DNA from: Chara braunii
Lineage: Eukaryota; Streptophyta; Charophyceae; Charales; Characeae
Assembly: GCA_003427395.1 (NCBI GenBank)
Contig: BFEA01000488.1
Span: forward strand, 439,337-475,108
Reading direction: 5' to 3'
DNA: 35,772 nucleotides
Shown here: positions 1-8,509 of the stretch, one piece after another
Layout: the number at the start of each line of letters is the position of its first letter
Position numbering within the stretch: position 1 is the first letter of the stretch
Position numbers and translations under genes: made by a program
The notes under the pieces: model-generated
Databases searched by the model: none
What the model saw: only the letters and a program-made list of their open reading frames with translations
Told to the model about the DNA's origin: nothing

Positions 1-230
1 CCCTTGCTGTGAAACTTGGCAAAAAGCGACATTTTTGCTGGCAAACTACGGGTTCCTGGTAAAGCTGCAACGAAACCTCTATTTTTGCAAAGGAAACTTC
101 GAACGGACAACATTTTTGCTGCCAAACTTGGAAAAAGCAATATTTTTGCAACTAACCCATTCTAAAATTCAGTCCAAGTACCCTACTACTACTTTCCACC
201 AGGATTCAAGTAGACGGCTAAGTCGTTAGG
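1..230. repeat. Degenerate tandem ATTTTTGC repeat
   Basis: The motif ATTTTTGC recurs at about 31, 81, 112 and 142, followed each time by a purine-rich stretch containing AAACT or similar. Units are unequal (30-50 bp) and diverged. The block reaches the window edge, so its full size is unknown. I see no convincing gene here. Confidence 0.45.
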
Positions 231-271
231 AACTAAAACTACCTATAAGCTCAAAGACCAGGAGCTGGGCA

Positions 272-740
272 AGAAGAAAAAGCTGTAGGGTTACCCTCCC
301 ATCATGACTTTCCAATCACACTGTAAAGAGCCTTTGTTGCCTAGACGGGTTTCCCACCGCGCACCCAATGGATACGACTCTAGTTTGATCTTCACCGGGT
401 CCCTCGTACCATCCAACCATTGGTGTTCCGACTGCTCCTTACGTGCTGGCTATTCTTATAATGACTACACTCGACGAACACTCCCACCGCTGACGATGGC
501 ACTCACACTGCCCCCATATTGCCGCTTTCGATAGAAGAATAAGCTGTAGGGATACCCTCTCATCATCACTGTCCAGAACGCTGTAAAGAGCCTTTGATGC
601 CAAGACAGGTTTCCCACCACGCACCCAATGGATACAACTCTAGTTTGCTCTTCACCAGGTCTCTCCTATCATCCAACCATTGGTGTTCCCATTGCTCCAT
701 ACGTGCTGGCTATTCTTATAATGACTACAAAGAACACCAA
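272..740. repeat. Tandem duplication, about 261-bp period, two units
   Basis: The segment from about 272 to 470 (starting AGAAGAAAAAGCTGTAGGG) recurs from about 533 to 730 (AGAAGAATAAGCTGTAGGG) with scattered substitutions. Shared landmarks include CGCACCCAATGGATAC, CATCCAACCATTGGTGTTCC and GCTGGCTATTCTTATAATGA. The 60 bp after the first unit is not repeated. The duplicated block contains no long reading frame and its source element is unknown. Confidence 0.8.
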
Positions 741-1393
741 CTTATCAAAAGGCAAAAATACCTAAAACAAACAAGAAGAGAAAATCACAAATTTACTCCC
801 ATACAATGCATACATCGTAGATAACAATTATCCCTCTCTCTCAATCCTAAGATATTTCAATAATACATGTTTCTAAAAATGAAACACTAAGTGCAGCGTC
901 TGCGCCAGAACAGAGACAGTAAGAATTTTACTTCTCAAGGGAATCAAGAGACAACTAAGCGAAGAGAAAAAACAAAGAGACAACTAAGCGATCATAGAAA
1001 TGCAGAATACCAAAATACGACAGACTAGCCTTAGACTAGAAAAAGGCTAAGAAACGGAGAGTATGTTCTCGACTTCTTAACTGAATCACAGACCTAACCA
1101 GCGCTTAGGAACATCGGGAATCTATGAATGAACATATAATTCTGAAAAGTTGAACTAAGCCAAACGTAGAAAACAAAAGCAACCTTATATGTAACCATTC
1201 ACAGACACTGTAGCCAAAGAGGAACTGAAATTTTAAGACAACAATGACTTATTCCAAGAAAAATCCTACCCTAAAATACGAGCAAAAGAGTCAAGATCGA
1301 AATTACATCGCAACCTCTCAACAACAGAAGCGGTCCGAATAATCTACTACGTAGACAGTACTCAAAAAAAAAAGTGAAGTACCTAATCGGAAT
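741..1393. other. A-rich intergenic stretch, nothing recognised
   Basis: This is A-rich, low-complexity sequence with short repeated words such as AGAGACAACTAAGCGA (twice, near 948 and 979). I see no reading frame, RNA gene or terminal repeats. Confidence 0.5.
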
Positions 1394-1913
1394 TCAAAAG
1401 AAACAAATTATGAGAAAACAGAACATGAAGTAAACAAACATCAAACTGCCTTGTGACGTGGATGGGTCCAGCGAGACCTGCTGAATCTCTTGGACGTGCC
1501 GAAGTGTTGCCACCACAGCCGCACTCTCTCCCACTGCGTCCAATTGTGCCCCTCCGCATTCCAAGCTTTTCCTAATAAATTTGTACCCGCCCTCAATGTA
1601 TCTGGCCAGCAATCTGGGGGCCAGTGCATCTAAATTGTCCAAGATAGACAACCTCCAACCAATAAAGGCAGTCGAGAAGACGTGTAGTGAGAGAAGCCAT
1701 AGGGCCTTTGGAAGGTGAAAAAGGAGCCCCCCCTTTCCAGCTACAGGCTTGAGGGAAGGACGGCTCCTCTGGTATAGAGACCCTGTTAGGTTTGCAGATT
1801 GGTATGGAGGTCAACAGTAGGGCTGCCAGGATGGCTTGGTGTAAGACTGCAAAGGCACTCCCTACCCACTCAAGGGCTAGGTTACGCCGAGGCACTGTCA
1901 CCAAAGCTCTCAC
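1394..1913 (-). pseudogene. Unrecognised broken reading frame
   Basis: Two overlapping minus-strand frames, 1593-1913 (106 codons) and 1394-1651 (85 codons), have protein-like composition and could be one coding stretch shifted near 1640. The downstream part reads through LDALAPRLLARYIEGGYKF and ends at a hydrophobic run translated from AT-rich DNA, so its true C-terminus has probably been lost. I recognise no domain or catalytic motif. GC content here is higher than in the flanks. It may be a fragment of a host gene or of a transposon, or chance. A poly(A) run lies on the plus strand further right (2132-2155). Confidence 0.2.
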
Positions 1914-2044
1914 ACGGCTATGGTGCCTGGCAGGGTAGGCGCCTCGTAGAGAAAGTCAGCGTCCACATGCTCGGACGTAGCGTCCTACTCAGCCGCAACC
2001 GACGACCGGGCACCGCCACCGCCGGTATTGCCTCTCACCGTTAA

Positions 2045-2932
2045 CACACCTTTTTCGCGCGGCCCCCCGTCGCCTGGACCTTTCTGTCTTTTTTTCGGCT
2101 GGGGTGGAGGGAGAAGAAATTACGACCACTTCAAAAAAAAAAAACAAAAAAAAAAATGGCACGGCTCAATGTATAGAACTGCAGTTTACCTCCAGAGAAC
2201 AGGTGCAAGACACTTTTCCCTGCCAGATTTTTTTTTTTTTTTTTTTTTTTTGGCCCTGCCAGCTTCACACAAGTGACACAACAATCTTTTCTACCCACGA
2301 GCTACTCAAACCAAGACTCTCCTAAGTCTACCCGGCCGGAATTACGGTCCCACCTGCATGCATTAGCCCAAGAAGGTCCTCTGAGGGCAAACTCACACTG
2401 GGACCTTTTTAACTATTTCTGGACAGAAATGCAGCCAGATTCATCCAGGTTCTTCCGTAATTACGGTCAGATACATTCAGAAGAGTGTTCGTGTGAGTAC
2501 ACCGTGAGAGTTTGCCTTCGGACTTCGCCAGGAAGCTCCATTGATGCAGGGAATACTCACACTGGCACTTTCATTTTTTGTTTCTTTTTTTTTTCCTTAC
2601 TTATTTGCGGACGGAATTGCACCCACATGCATACAGGTCCGGCCATAAATGCGGTTTGATATGCTGTTGATGGTGTAGCCAGAGTCCAAAACATAGACTC
2701 TGACAAGTATACTTCACAAAGAAATTATTCATTAGCTTAATAAAGCGTACAAAACATGAGAAAAGTGAAACACTAAGCCCGGTGGGTATGGCTACCCCGA
2801 CCCGTTTTTATTCCACCTTCGTCAACAGGTCTCCTATAACCATGCTTCCACTATCCCACCGCCGTTCTTTGACGCGCACAATCATTGCGGGTCGTAGACT
2901 GTCAGACCCGAAAGAGGTTGAGCTCGTACCTA
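2045..2932. other. Non-coding stretch with poly(A) and poly(T) runs
   Basis: It holds an interrupted poly(A) run (2132-2155), a poly(T) run of about 24 (2228-2251) and a shorter T run (2586-2597). The motif AATTACGGTC recurs at about 2340 and 2458, and CACACTGG-type words at 2394 and 2560, suggesting decayed short inverted-repeat elements without clear ends. No gene is seen. Confidence 0.4.
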
Positions 2933-3406
2933 GGGCATACTCACACGTAGACCCCAAATCCGCATATTTTGCAGATTTGGGAAGGGGCTATTTGAGGTTT
3001 TGGGATGGTTCACGTCACACTGCTGTACCTTTTCAGATGGAAGGGCCTATTTGAGGTTTTGGGGATGGTTCACATCACACTGCTGTACCTTTTCAGATGG
3101 GACAAGGTCGCGGCGGTCTGGAGAGATGGGGACTCCGTACTTGGCTGGTCACACCGCGCCATCCACAAATTGTGCAAGAACTTTTGTGAACGAATTTTTG
3201 CCATTTTCTGAAGAAAATGCACAAAAAAAAAAGGGCATTTGCAGTTACATCCAGAGGTGACCCCAAAATCCCTTGCCCCGCGGCTTCCCAGGCCGCTGAC
3301 AAATGGGCACTGGAATAGTACTTGCGAATTTGGTAGATCCGTGTCGCTGGCCTTTTCCCCTTTTTTTTGGGATTTTGGGATTATAGGTCCCCGTGTGAGT
3401 ATGCCC
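2933..3406. mobile_element. Inverted-repeat (MITE-like) element
   Basis: The left end reads GGGCATACTCACACGTAGAC. The right end, read on the other strand, is GGGCATACTCACACGGGGAC, so the terminal inverted repeats agree at 18 of 20 positions. No clear target-site duplication is visible. Inside is a 60-bp tandem duplication (2981-3040 and 3041-3100) containing TTTGAGGTTTTGGG and CACTGCTGTACCTTTTCAGA. There is no coding capacity. The class is unknown. Confidence 0.55.
2981..3100. repeat. 60-bp tandem duplication
   Basis: Two adjacent copies (2981-3040 and 3041-3100) differ at only a few positions; each ends in CTGTACCTTTTCAGATGG. The duplication lies inside the inverted-repeat element at 2933-3406. 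Confidence 0.85.
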
Positions 3407-3512
3407 TCACAGGAGGCACGCAGTGCAAATGTAAGGGACGCGGGACCCTCTTTTGGGCAATAAAAGATTTGTTTAGTAATATTTTAAAAAAAAAAACAAA
3501 AAAAAAAAAAAA

Positions 3513-3594
3513 CAGAATCACAAACCCAGCGGCCAGATCCAGTCCTCCTAATCGAAGAACTCTATCTGGCCGTTCATTTTGTTATTCTGTGATT
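3513..3594. repeat. Imperfect inverted repeat
   Basis: CAGAATCACA near 3513 pairs with TTCTGTGATT near 3584, and GGCCAGAT (3531) with ATCTGGCC (3564). The spacing is about symmetric, giving an 80-bp fold-back directly after an interrupted poly(A) run (3486-3512). It is possibly the remnant of a small inverted-repeat element. Confidence 0.45.
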
Positions 3595-3767
3595 TTTACA
3601 GCCTAGTGTGAGGGAACATTGAGTATACTCCAACTCTGCCAATGCTGTCCGACTTTTGTTATCAATCATTTAGCCACAGAAGACTCCCGCCAAGCAATCA
3701 TTGGACTTGAGTTGAATTTCATTGTTTTTTTTTTTGTTTTTTTTTTTGTTTTTTTTTTTTTGTTGTT

Positions 3768-3856
3768 CAAAATTTTGGACCATTTCTCGATTTATGCGTG
3801 TCAGGGGCCATGCTAATCTTCTCTTTATCGTTCCAATTTTAACAGATGTACCGGGG
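3768..3856 (-). pseudogene. U6: U6 spliceosomal snRNA pseudogene
   Basis: Read on the minus strand, the core sequence is that of U6 snRNA, the catalytic RNA of the spliceosome: AAAATTGGAACGATA, then AGAGAAGATTAGCATGGCCC, then TGACACGCATAAATCGAGAA and ATGGTCC followed by a T run. The invariant AGAGAAGATTAGC region is intact, but ACAGAGA reads AAAGAGA. Ten bases (TGCGCAAGGA) between GGCCCC and TGACACGC are missing, which removes part of the internal stem-loop region. The 3' end runs into a long interrupted A tract (3724-3761 on the complementary strand), not a plain Pol III T tract, so it looks retroposed. The 5' terminal hairpin is disrupted by a small inverted-repeat element at 3851-3952. A functional gene is unlikely. 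Confidence 0.85.
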
Positions 3857-3952
3857 CTAGGTCCCACTTGCACGAATTAAGAGATACTGACCGTAGATAG
3901 CAAAGATCAACGGCCGAAATCTCCTAATTTGCGCAAGTGGGACCTTGCCCCC
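3851..3952. mobile_element. Small MITE, GGTCCCACT family
   Basis: The termini are near-perfect inverted repeats: CCGGGGCTAGGTCCCACTTG on the left and, read from the other strand, CGGGGGCAAGGTCCCACTTG on the right. The inner AATTAAGAGA also pairs with TCTCCTAATT. It is about 100 bp with no coding capacity. It sits where the 5' stem-loop of the U6 pseudogene should be, and the bases just outside (CAGATGT on the left, AAGG on the right) match the two sides of that U6 stem. The element at 5285-5459 has related ends. Confidence 0.6.
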
Positions 3953-4036
3953 GAAGGCATGAATTTGATTGTTGTTTCTCAGGTTTTTTTTTTTTTTTTT
4001 TTTAAGTTTCAGTTCAATTTGATTTGCTGTAATATT

Positions 4037-4160
4037 GGGCCTCGCTGCACTACTCTTGAAAGGTGCAAAACGAGAGTGAATCTTCCGCTAGAACATGGAA
4101 AGATACAGCGACATGATTTTTGTCTCTTTTGTGCATTTCAAGAGTAGGGCAGCGAGGCCC
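4037..4160. mobile_element. Short Tourist-like MITE (first of three)
   Basis: Terminal inverted repeats are GGGCCTCGCTGCACTACTCT on the left and, complemented, GGGCCTCGCTGCCCTACTCT on the right. The outermost bases GGGCCTCGC are shared with several other elements in the window. The flanking trinucleotides are ATT and ATC, an imperfect duplication. Length is 124 bp, non-coding. Confidence 0.65.
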
Positions 4161-4166
4161 ATCAAT

Positions 4167-4288
4167 GGGCCTCTCTCCACTACTCACCAAATGTGCAAAA
4201 TGAGAAAGAATCTTCCCCTGGAAGATGGGAAGACAAACCGCCGTATTTCTTGTGTTTTATGCATGTGGTGAGCGGTGGAGCGAGGCCT
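4167..4288. mobile_element. Short Tourist-like MITE (second of three)
   Basis: It starts GGGCCTCTCTCCACTACTCA and ends with the near-complement TGAGCGGTGGAGCGAGGCC. It lies 6 bp after the first copy and its right end abuts the TTA (4289-4291) that also flanks the third. The interior is similar to the first copy (AATGAGAAAGAATCTTCC). It is non-coding. Confidence 0.6.
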
Positions 4289-4291
4289 TTA

Positions 4292-4413
4292 GGGCCTCGC
4301 CACACCACTCTCGAAATGTGAAAAAGACAAAAATGTGGCGGGTGCATCTGCCCATGTTCTAGGGGGAAGTTCATTCTCATTTTGCACCTTTCGAGATTGG
4401 CGGAGTGAGGCCC
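4292..4413. mobile_element. Short Tourist-like MITE (third of three) with TTA duplication
   Basis: The left end is GGGCCTCGCCACACCACTCT and the right end GGCGGAGTGAGGCCC. It is flanked by TTA on both sides (4289-4291 and 4414-4416), the 3-bp target duplication typical of PIF/Harbinger-type Tourist elements. The internal AGTTCATTCTCATTTTGCA resembles the other copies in inverted orientation. Confidence 0.7.
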
Positions 4414-4525
4414 TTAATTTTGGCGGCAGGAAAATGACCTCCCGAGCATCTCATACCCTCGTCTACCAAAAACTGAAAACAAAAAACAAAAAAAGAGCCT
4501 GACCCTTTGGGCCTGACCCTTTGGG

Positions 4526-4650
4526 CCTGGCTCCGTTACTCTCTACATGCATAAAAGACAAAAAAAAATGGGGTGCTGTATCGTCGCATTTTCTAGCGGG
4601 GAATTCTTTCTCATTTTTCAGATTTACGGAGAACTGGAGCGAGTCTCTTC
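4526..4650. mobile_element. Probable diverged MITE of the same group
   Basis: It begins GGGCCTGGCTCCGTTACTCT and continues CATGCATAAAAGACAAAA, words shared with the copy at 5044. The likely right end is GAGAACTGGAGCGAGTC near 4650, so the inverted repeats are weak. A short direct duplication (CCTGACCCTTTGGG twice) precedes it. Confidence 0.35.
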
Positions 4651-5043
4651 ATCTCATTTGTCATGTATCCCCATCTCAGAAAATACACACAGTCGGACTT
4701 TTTTCCACTCACCTGCCCTGTAGCTCCAGGTCACAACACTCCACATCCAATTGGACTCTTTTTTCGAACGAGTCCGACATTTTGAATGTATGCAGTCAAC
4801 AAAGGGTCCAAATGCATGTAGAAGTGTTGTGTAGTGGATGGAGGCCCACAGTCTTAACATTTGGAATGCAATACAACGATAATGAAGTCCACATACATAC
4901 AGAGTGTTGTAAAGCGGAGCCAAGTCCATAATTGGCGGTCACACACATTCACAGCCATCTGTAATTGCAGTCAGGTACATCTTATACAGTCAGTCCGCGT
5001 GTAGAAGAAAAAAAAAAAGGAAAAAAAGTGCGGGTGTGAGTAT

Positions 5044-5173
5044 GGGCCTCCCTCTACTACTCTCCACATGCATAAAAGACGAAGTATGGTCGTGTATCCT
5101 CACATGTACTCGCGGAAGATTCATGAATTTCACATTGTTCACCTTTAGTGGAGTGGTGGGTGGAGAGAGGTGC
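5044..5173. mobile_element. Probable diverged MITE of the same group
   Basis: It begins GGGCCTCCCTCTACTACTCT, followed by CCACATGCATAAAAGACGAA, and has a loosely complementary right end (TGGTGGGTGGAGAGAGGTGC). No target duplication is clear. Confidence 0.4.
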
Positions 5174-5284
5174 TATGCCCTCAGAAAGGCCAGATTGGCA
5201 AGGGCAGTTCGCAAGAAAGGATGTAGAAAAAAAAAAAAAAAAAAAAAAAACGATGTAGAGTGGGAGGGAGGAGTGTCGGGGGTC

Positions 5285-5459
5285 CCCGGGGCCGAGGTCC
5301 CACTAGCAAAGAGGATAGGATCGAGATCCTGGATCTGGATGTGTTTTATGCAGAGATGCAGAAAAGCAGTTCAATCTCGATTTCATGCACATCTCCATAA
5401 TCTCGTCCAGATTCAGGCATTCGATCCGATCCTCTTTGCTAGTGGGACCATGCCCCGGG
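5285..5459. mobile_element. MITE, GGTCCCACT family, long terminal inverted repeats
   Basis: The left arm contains GAGGTCCCACTAGCAAAGAG and continues into GATAGGATCGA. The right arm contains its complement, CTCTTTGCTAGTGGGACC, preceded by TCGATCCGATC. The arms are about 36 bp with one or two mismatches and extend outward through CCGGGGC-type ends shared with the element at 3851-3952. The interior (about 100 bp) is non-coding. Confidence 0.7.
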
Positions 5460-6187
5460 TTGTTTGTTAAGGATTCCCGGCCTCAAAGTCCTTTTCCCGA
5501 AAAAAAGGAGTGTCGGGGGAGACAGGAGAAGAGGACACGGAAAAAAAAAATGGCTTCCTGTGAAGTACACCGACCAATCTTCAGCCCGACCACGACAACA
5601 CGGTGCTGTCTTTCTTTCTTTTTCGTTTTTTTTAAATATTATAAAAGTAATTGAACGAGTCCCTCGACATCTCAACCGCCGTCCCGAAAAAAAAAAAAAG
5701 ACATCTCAACCGCCGGCTGTCTTCTTCTTCTTTTTTTTTTTTTTTTCTTTTTCTTTTAAAACATCGTTCAAGCTAGGTCTTCTGCCACTAGGGTGGTAAG
5801 AGACCCTGGTGGTAGAAGCCTGCAGACACAAGACGGCTCCGATCTATTTGTGGGGAGCTACACCTGCTGGAAACCGGGTCCAGCGTCCCTTATTATAGAT
5901 GAGGCCGGGGTCCTCACAGTCTACCCGGGAGAACACAGGGAACNAAGTCCCAGTTGAGAAAAAACTCNTTCATCCAAAAGAATTAATCACCTGCTGGGTT
6001 GGAGCTCCAGCACACCTTCCAAGAGGATATCTCATACCCTCAAGGAGGCATTAAATAAATAAGTCACGGGTTAAGGGTGTGGTTAAATATAACTCCACCC
6101 AATTATTGTAGGAATTAAATGTTTATAGCTGTATGAAAAGTGGAGAGAACTGTCTTCTTCTTTGGCAAAAGCTGCCGTGTTTGGTAA
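5460..6187. other. Low-complexity stretch with a hairpin and ambiguous bases
   Basis: Poly(A) and poly(T) runs (5540-5549, 5627-5634, 5686-5698, 5728-5746) and a short repeat of GACATCTCAACCGCCG (5667, 5700) are visible. CTTCTGCCACTAGGG (5779-5793) faces CCCTGGTGGTAGAAG (5804-5818), a hairpin. GGAAACCGGGTCCAGCGTCC near 5870 is also found at 25.45-25.59 kb. Ambiguous bases lie at 5944 and 5968. No gene is recognised. Confidence 0.5.
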
Positions 6188-6319
6188 GTAGGGTGGAGGC
6201 CGCACGGCACACGAAACGGAAAACGAAATGAGTGTATCCTGCACCAGAAAATGGCCAGATTCGTCGGTTTGCTATAAATAGTAACGAGTGTATTTTGCCA
6301 CCTTTGGTGGGCAGACTCA
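6188..6319 (-). mobile_element. Outermost MITE of the nest, left part
   Basis: This matches, in reverse orientation, the intact 144-bp element at 19472-19615: GCCGCACGGCACACGAAACG, then AGAAAATGGCCAGATTCGTC, GCTATAAATAGTAACGAGTG and CCACCTTTGGTGGGCAGA. The copy stops at 6319. Its expected continuation (TGCACTCGTTTCG in the intact copy) resumes at 19203 as GCACTCGTTCCG and ends near 19233. TAA flanks both outer ends (6185-6187, 19234-19236). It is therefore one element split by about 12.9 kb of later insertions. Confidence 0.65.
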
Positions 6320-6482
6320 GGGCCTAGCGGCACCACAGTCGAAAGGCACAATAATTTGACGGCTGTCAGAAAAAATTCGACAGCCTCCATTCGACAGTTT
6401 GCCCCCCTTCGCCACACAGCACTGTAGAGTGCACGCACTTGTGAATGCAAGATGGAAAAAGACGAATGCCCCACAAGCATTA
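6320..6482. mobile_element. Second-level MITE, left part
   Basis: It starts GGGCCTAGCGGCACCACAGT. The matching terminus, read from the minus strand at 19202, is GGGCCTTGCCGCACCACTGT, followed by similar sequence. The left part runs to the TTA at 6480-6482 and the right part resumes at 18994. Flanking trinucleotides are TCA and GCA, so the duplication is imperfect. It contains CGACAG/CTGTCA words also seen in the 470-bp elements to the right. Confidence 0.5.
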
Positions 6483-6937
6483 GGGCCTCGCCGCACGGTG
6501 CAAGAAACGAAAAAAAAAACGACTTCGTTTCGTGAAGTCATCGCCGCCCCACACGAACTGTGTCAGAAAAAACTCGTGAATGCTGTCAGCCTCCGAGTTC
6601 GCGAGGCCTCACGAGTGTGCCGACTCCTCCCTGCCTGCAGCCCTCGCGAACGCGTAGGTCCTCCGCTGGTAGGCTGGAGGAGCTGCGAAATTTCACGAGT
6701 GTGCTGCATCGCTCCAAACGAAGTCCATCCAAGAACTTGGACCGTAGCGTCCACAAATTTGAACTGTAGTGAAACGAATCCCCCACTACTGTTGCCAGGG
6801 CGTTGTCGCTAGAGTTTTCGTGTGTGCTGTGGGGCGGTGGGGCAAAAAACGAAGCGAAACGGTGGATCAGCGCTTCGTGAGGCCTCACGACTCTGGTGAT
6901 CGTTTCGTTTCGTTAGTTGTGCCGTGCGGCGAGGCCC
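6483..6937. mobile_element. 455-bp Tourist-like MITE with TTA duplication
   Basis: The ends are perfect inverted repeats for 16 bases, GGGCCTCGCCGCACGG. TTA lies directly outside both ends (6480-6482, 6938-6940). Internal CGTTTCGTTTCG/CGAAGCGAAACG and CGTGAGGCCTCACGA words form further fold-backs. There is no transposase. A PIF/Harbinger-type transposase elsewhere in the genome is the expected mobiliser, inferred from the TSD and ends. Confidence 0.75.
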
Positions 6938-6940
6938 TTA

Positions 6941-7407
6941 GAGGCTCGCCACACATGCTGTCGAAAGTCCAAAATTTTCGACAGGTGTCAGTACATTTTC
7001 GACAGTCCGGCCGTCGACAATTTCCCCCCCTATCCCCACACAGCCTGTCGAGGGGGCGAGGTTCTCGAAAGTTGGCAAGTCGAAGCCGCCTTTCGACAGG
7101 TGCTGTGTGGCGAAGGCGGTCGTTGTTAAATGGATGAATTTGTGCGCGGATGGGGACCAGATGCCCGATGCCGTTTTTGACAGCAACTGTTGACTACATA
7201 AGGACAAACAGGCCACGGCTGTCAGGGAGCATTCTCTAACGACGCAAATTCGAACGCAATTTTCGAAAGCCCGGCCGGGCACTGTCAATTTTTTTTCACC
7301 TGCAGGCAGGAGGAAACGGTTACTGGAGGGCGGCTGTCGAAAGGACCATTCTGACACCAGTCGAAAGTTTTTTGAGCCGCAATTCTTCAAAAGTCTGTGT
7401 GGTGATC
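6941..7407 (+). mobile_element. 470-bp MITE family, copy 1, right end truncated
   Basis: It begins GAGGCTCGCCACACATGCTG after the shared TTA (6938-6940). Along its length it is the reverse complement of copy 2 at 7411-7882; for example TTGGCAAGTCGAAGCC, GTTGACTACATA and CACCTGCAGGCAGGAGGAAA all recur there inverted. It stops at GTGTGGTGATC, so about 45-50 bp of the inner end present in the other copies is missing. With copy 2 it forms a head-to-head palindrome of about 940 bp. Confidence 0.7.
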
Positions 7408-7410
7408 TTA

Positions 7411-7882
7411 GAGGCTCGCCACACAGGCTGTCGAAAACCCTTTTTTCGACAATTTTGCATCGCCACACAGACTTTCAAAGAATTGCGGCTCAAAAAACTT
7501 TCGACAGGTGTCAGAATGGTCCTTTCGACAACCGCCCTCCAGCAACGGTTTCCTCCCGCCTGCAGGTGAAAAAAATTCGACAGTGCACCACCGGGCTTTC
7601 AAAAATTGCGTTCGAATTTGCGTTGTCAGGGGAATGCTCCATGACAGCCGTGGCCTGTTTGTCGGTATGTAGTCAACAGTTGATGTTGAAAACGACACAA
7701 CGACCGATTTCGCCACACAGCACCTGTCGAAAGGTGGCTTCGACTTGCCAACTTTCGAGAACCTCGCCCCCTCGACAGGATGTGTGGCGATAGGGGGGGA
7801 AATTGTCGACGGCCGGACTGTTGAAAATGTACTGACCCCTATCGAAAATTTTCGACTTTCGACAGCCTGTGTGGCGAGCCTC
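7411..7882 (-). mobile_element. 470-bp MITE family, copy 2, full length
   Basis: Both ends begin with the same 26-bp inverted repeat, GAGGCTCGCCACACAGGCTG followed by TCGAAA. TTA flanks it exactly (7408-7410, 7883-7885). The body is rich in TTCGACAG/CTGTCGAA words. No open frame resembles a transposase. It is the best full-length reference for this family in the window. Confidence 0.8.
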
Positions 7883-7885
7883 TTA

Positions 7886-7983
7886 GGGTCTCCCTACACT
7901 ACTCTCCACTCTCTGCAAATTCGGAGAGTTGCCGGAGAGTTGCTGAACTCTCCGAATTCGCGGTTTGGTGCTCATCGCTGCAA
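7886..7983. mobile_element. Third-level MITE, left part
   Basis: It starts GGGTCTCCCTACACTACTCT and continues CCACTCTCTGCAAATTCGGA. The matching terminus read from 18990 on the minus strand is GGGTCTCGCTGCACTACTCT, continuing CCACTCTCCGAAATCGGAGA. TTA flanks 7883-7885 and 18991-18993. The element is interrupted at 7984-7986 by the next MITE. Confidence 0.75.
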
Positions 7984-7986
7984 TTA

Positions 7987-8158
7987 GAGGCTCGCCACAC
8001 AGGCTGTCGAAATAAAAGTTTCGACAGGTGTCATAAAAAATTCAAAAGTCGCCCGTCGACAGTTTACCCCCCCTTCGCCACACAGGCTGTCGAGGGGCAA
8101 GTTTTTTGTCATGGCCAGGCGGACGGGTTTCACGAAAGTTGACAAAAGAGTCCCTGAC
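7987..8158 (+). mobile_element. 470-bp MITE family, copy 3, left part
   Basis: It starts with the same 26-bp terminus (GAGGCTCGCCACACAGGCTG plus TCGAAA) after TTA at 7984-7986. Same orientation as copy 1. It ends at CTGAC (8154-8158), the target site of the chromovirus. Continuation is at 18457-18700. Confidence 0.75.
8154..8158. repeat. 5-bp target-site duplication, left
   Basis: CTGAC directly precedes the LTR here and directly follows the other LTR at 18457-18461, the 5-bp duplication produced by Ty3/gypsy integrases. Confidence 0.85.
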
Positions 8159-8509
8159 TGTGCCGGACCCGCCGGGATGGCGGTCCAACAGGGTGGAGAA
8201 GAAGGGTGGACGGAGGAGGAGGTAGAGATGGAGCTGGAAGGGACAGCGCAACTCCGACGCAGACTCCACACGCATGTACTCCAAGATCTGCAAAAGTGAA
8301 GAATGATAAAAAACAGACAACTGCTGGGGTATACCCCCAGTGGACTGACTGACTGGACTGGACTGGCCTGGTACTAAGAGTGGTACCGGGCAGGACTAGA
8401 ACAGCACACGGCCTGTGGGGTCAGGCAACGACCAGGTCCCACAGGCCGAAGTGGGCAAATAGCCAAATAGGCCCTGGCTGTAGGCCAGGGCAGGCGAAGG
8501 CCCGCTGCA
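8159..8509 (-). repeat. 3' LTR of the chromovirus
   Basis: 351 bp. On the plus strand it runs TGTGCCGGACCCGCCGGGAT to GAAGGCCCGCTGCA, so the ends are TG...CA on either strand. It matches 18106-18456 over its full length with no net length change. It contains the strongly conserved block GACAACTGCTGGGGTATACC and the tandem GGACTGACTGACTGGACTGG. Confidence 0.92.

Noticed and set aside
3705-3765. T runs after U6 as a Pol III terminator
   Set aside because: They are T on the plus strand, hence A on the U6 sense strand, so they are an A tail and not a terminator.
6900-8160. CRISPR-like spacing of TTCGACAG words
   Set aside because: Spacing is irregular, copies occur in both orientations, and they belong to inverted-repeat elements in a eukaryotic context.
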